From Candidatus Eiseniibacteriota bacterium (GTDB taxonomy: Bacteria; Joyebacterota; Joyebacteria; Joyebacterales; Joyebacteraceae): DNA of 7,169 nucleotides. The stretch spans positions 1 to 7,169 of the forward strand of contig JAUWBY010000115.1 of assembly GCA_030609605.1 (NCBI GenBank), in the 5' to 3' direction. Shown piece by piece: positions 6,912 to 7,169 of the stretch. Made by a program: the position numbers and the translations under genes. Below the pieces are notes generated by a model, which did not search any database, was not told the DNA's origin, and saw only the letters and a list, made by a program, of their open reading frames with translations. How positions within the stretch are numbered: the stretch's first letter is position 1; each line of letters begins with the position of its first letter.

Positions 6912-7169
6912 AGACGACACCCTCCAGCACCAGCGCTCTCGCGTCAAAGACGGGGCCATCAGAACAGACGGTCCTGTAACCGTCTCGGGTTTCCACCACG
7001 CATCCCCGGCAGGCGCCCGTTCCGCAGGCCATGACCTCTTCGAGCGATACCTCGCAGTGAAGGTCCCGCTCAAGCGCCAGAGCTCCCGCTGCGTCAGTCA
7101 TCGCCCGGGGTCCGCAGCAGTAGACAATGGTCTCATTCGGAACGCGTCCGAGTTCCCGTGCCAGAAGAT
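6904..7169 (-). CDS. pyrK: Dihydroorotate dehydrogenase electron-transfer subunit, 3' part
   Basis: PyrK carries FAD and a [2Fe-2S] cluster and passes electrons from the FMN of PyrD to NAD+, forming a PyrD2PyrK2 complex. Only the last 87 codons lie in the window, because the gene enters from the right edge; whole proteins are about 250-280 residues. Visible are IVYCCGPRAM (the CGP motif of the ferredoxin-reductase NAD-binding domain) and then the C-terminal cluster domain with all four ligands in the pattern ACGTGACRGC followed by VCSDGPVF (a Cys-x4-Cys-x2-Cys spacing, then the fourth Cys). The protein ends EGVVCA just after the start of pyrD, overlapping it by 8 nt, consistent with coupled synthesis of the two subunits. 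The FAD domain cannot be checked here. Confidence 0.95.
   Translation of the reverse strand, partial: LLARELGRVPNETIVYCCGPRAMTDAAGALALERDLHCEVSLEEVMACGTGACRGCVVETRDGYRTVCSDGPVFDARALVLEGVVCA
6921..6925 (-). promoter_or_regulatory. Ribosome binding site of pyrD inside pyrK
   Basis: GGAGG on the minus strand sits 9 nt before the GTG at 6911. Another GTG at 6920-6918 directly abuts this site and so has no spacer, and the far upstream ATG at 7073 would give an unconserved 54-residue leader. The site therefore selects the GTG at 6911. Confidence 0.75.

Noticed and set aside
5967..7073. Longer pyrD starting at the ATG at 7073
   Set aside because: It would overlap pyrK by about 170 nt and add 54 residues with no family similarity, whereas the GTG at 6911 has a well-spaced GGAGG and gives the normal length.
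1..7169. Search for tRNA, rRNA, riboswitch, CRISPR, insertion sequence, attachment site, toxin-antitoxin or defence genes
   Set aside because: Coding sequence fills almost the whole window, no gap exceeds 58 nt, and no repeats or mobile-element hallmarks were seen.

Overview
The window is a dense, single-strand stretch of bacterial nucleotide-biosynthesis genes. All eight genes lie on the minus strand, so transcription enters from the right (high coordinates) and leaves at the left. In transcription order they are pyrK (3' part only), pyrD, pyrF, pyrE, guaB3 (an IMP dehydrogenase family protein without CBS domains), guaA, purB and purC (5' part only). The longest gap between genes is 58 nt. 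I see no promoter, terminator, RNA gene, mobile element, long repeat or CRISPR array, so the window looks like the interior of one long operon whose two ends lie outside it.

Layout. From about 4700 to the right edge is the pyrimidine module. PyrK and PyrD make a type 1B dihydroorotate dehydrogenase, then PyrF and PyrE make OMP decarboxylase and orotate phosphoribosyltransferase, which together cover the last three steps to UMP. These genes overlap (8, 25 and 4 nt), suggesting translational coupling. From about 4650 to the left edge is the purine module. GuaB3 and GuaA convert IMP to XMP to GMP, PurB acts twice on the IMP/AMP pathway, and PurC makes SAICAR, the substrate of one PurB reaction. 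These genes are separated by 58, 30, 13 and 42 nt, each with its own Shine-Dalgarno sequence.

Organism. The base composition is moderately GC-rich (roughly 60% by eye), starts are mixed ATG and GTG, and Shine-Dalgarno sites are strong (GGAGG/AAGGAG), so this is a bacterium. PyrK plus PyrD 1B is common in Firmicutes and many anaerobic or uncultured lineages. The GuaB3-type enzyme is best known from Cyanobacteria and Actinobacteria. I cannot assign a phylum; an uncultured lineage known from a metagenome is plausible but is inference.

The window is mostly ordinary core metabolism, and I found no undescribed system. The points most worth a second look are the pairing of a CBS-less GuaB3 with guaA inside a mixed pyrimidine/purine operon, and a short anomalous segment after the catalytic motif of PyrD that could be a pair of compensating indels.
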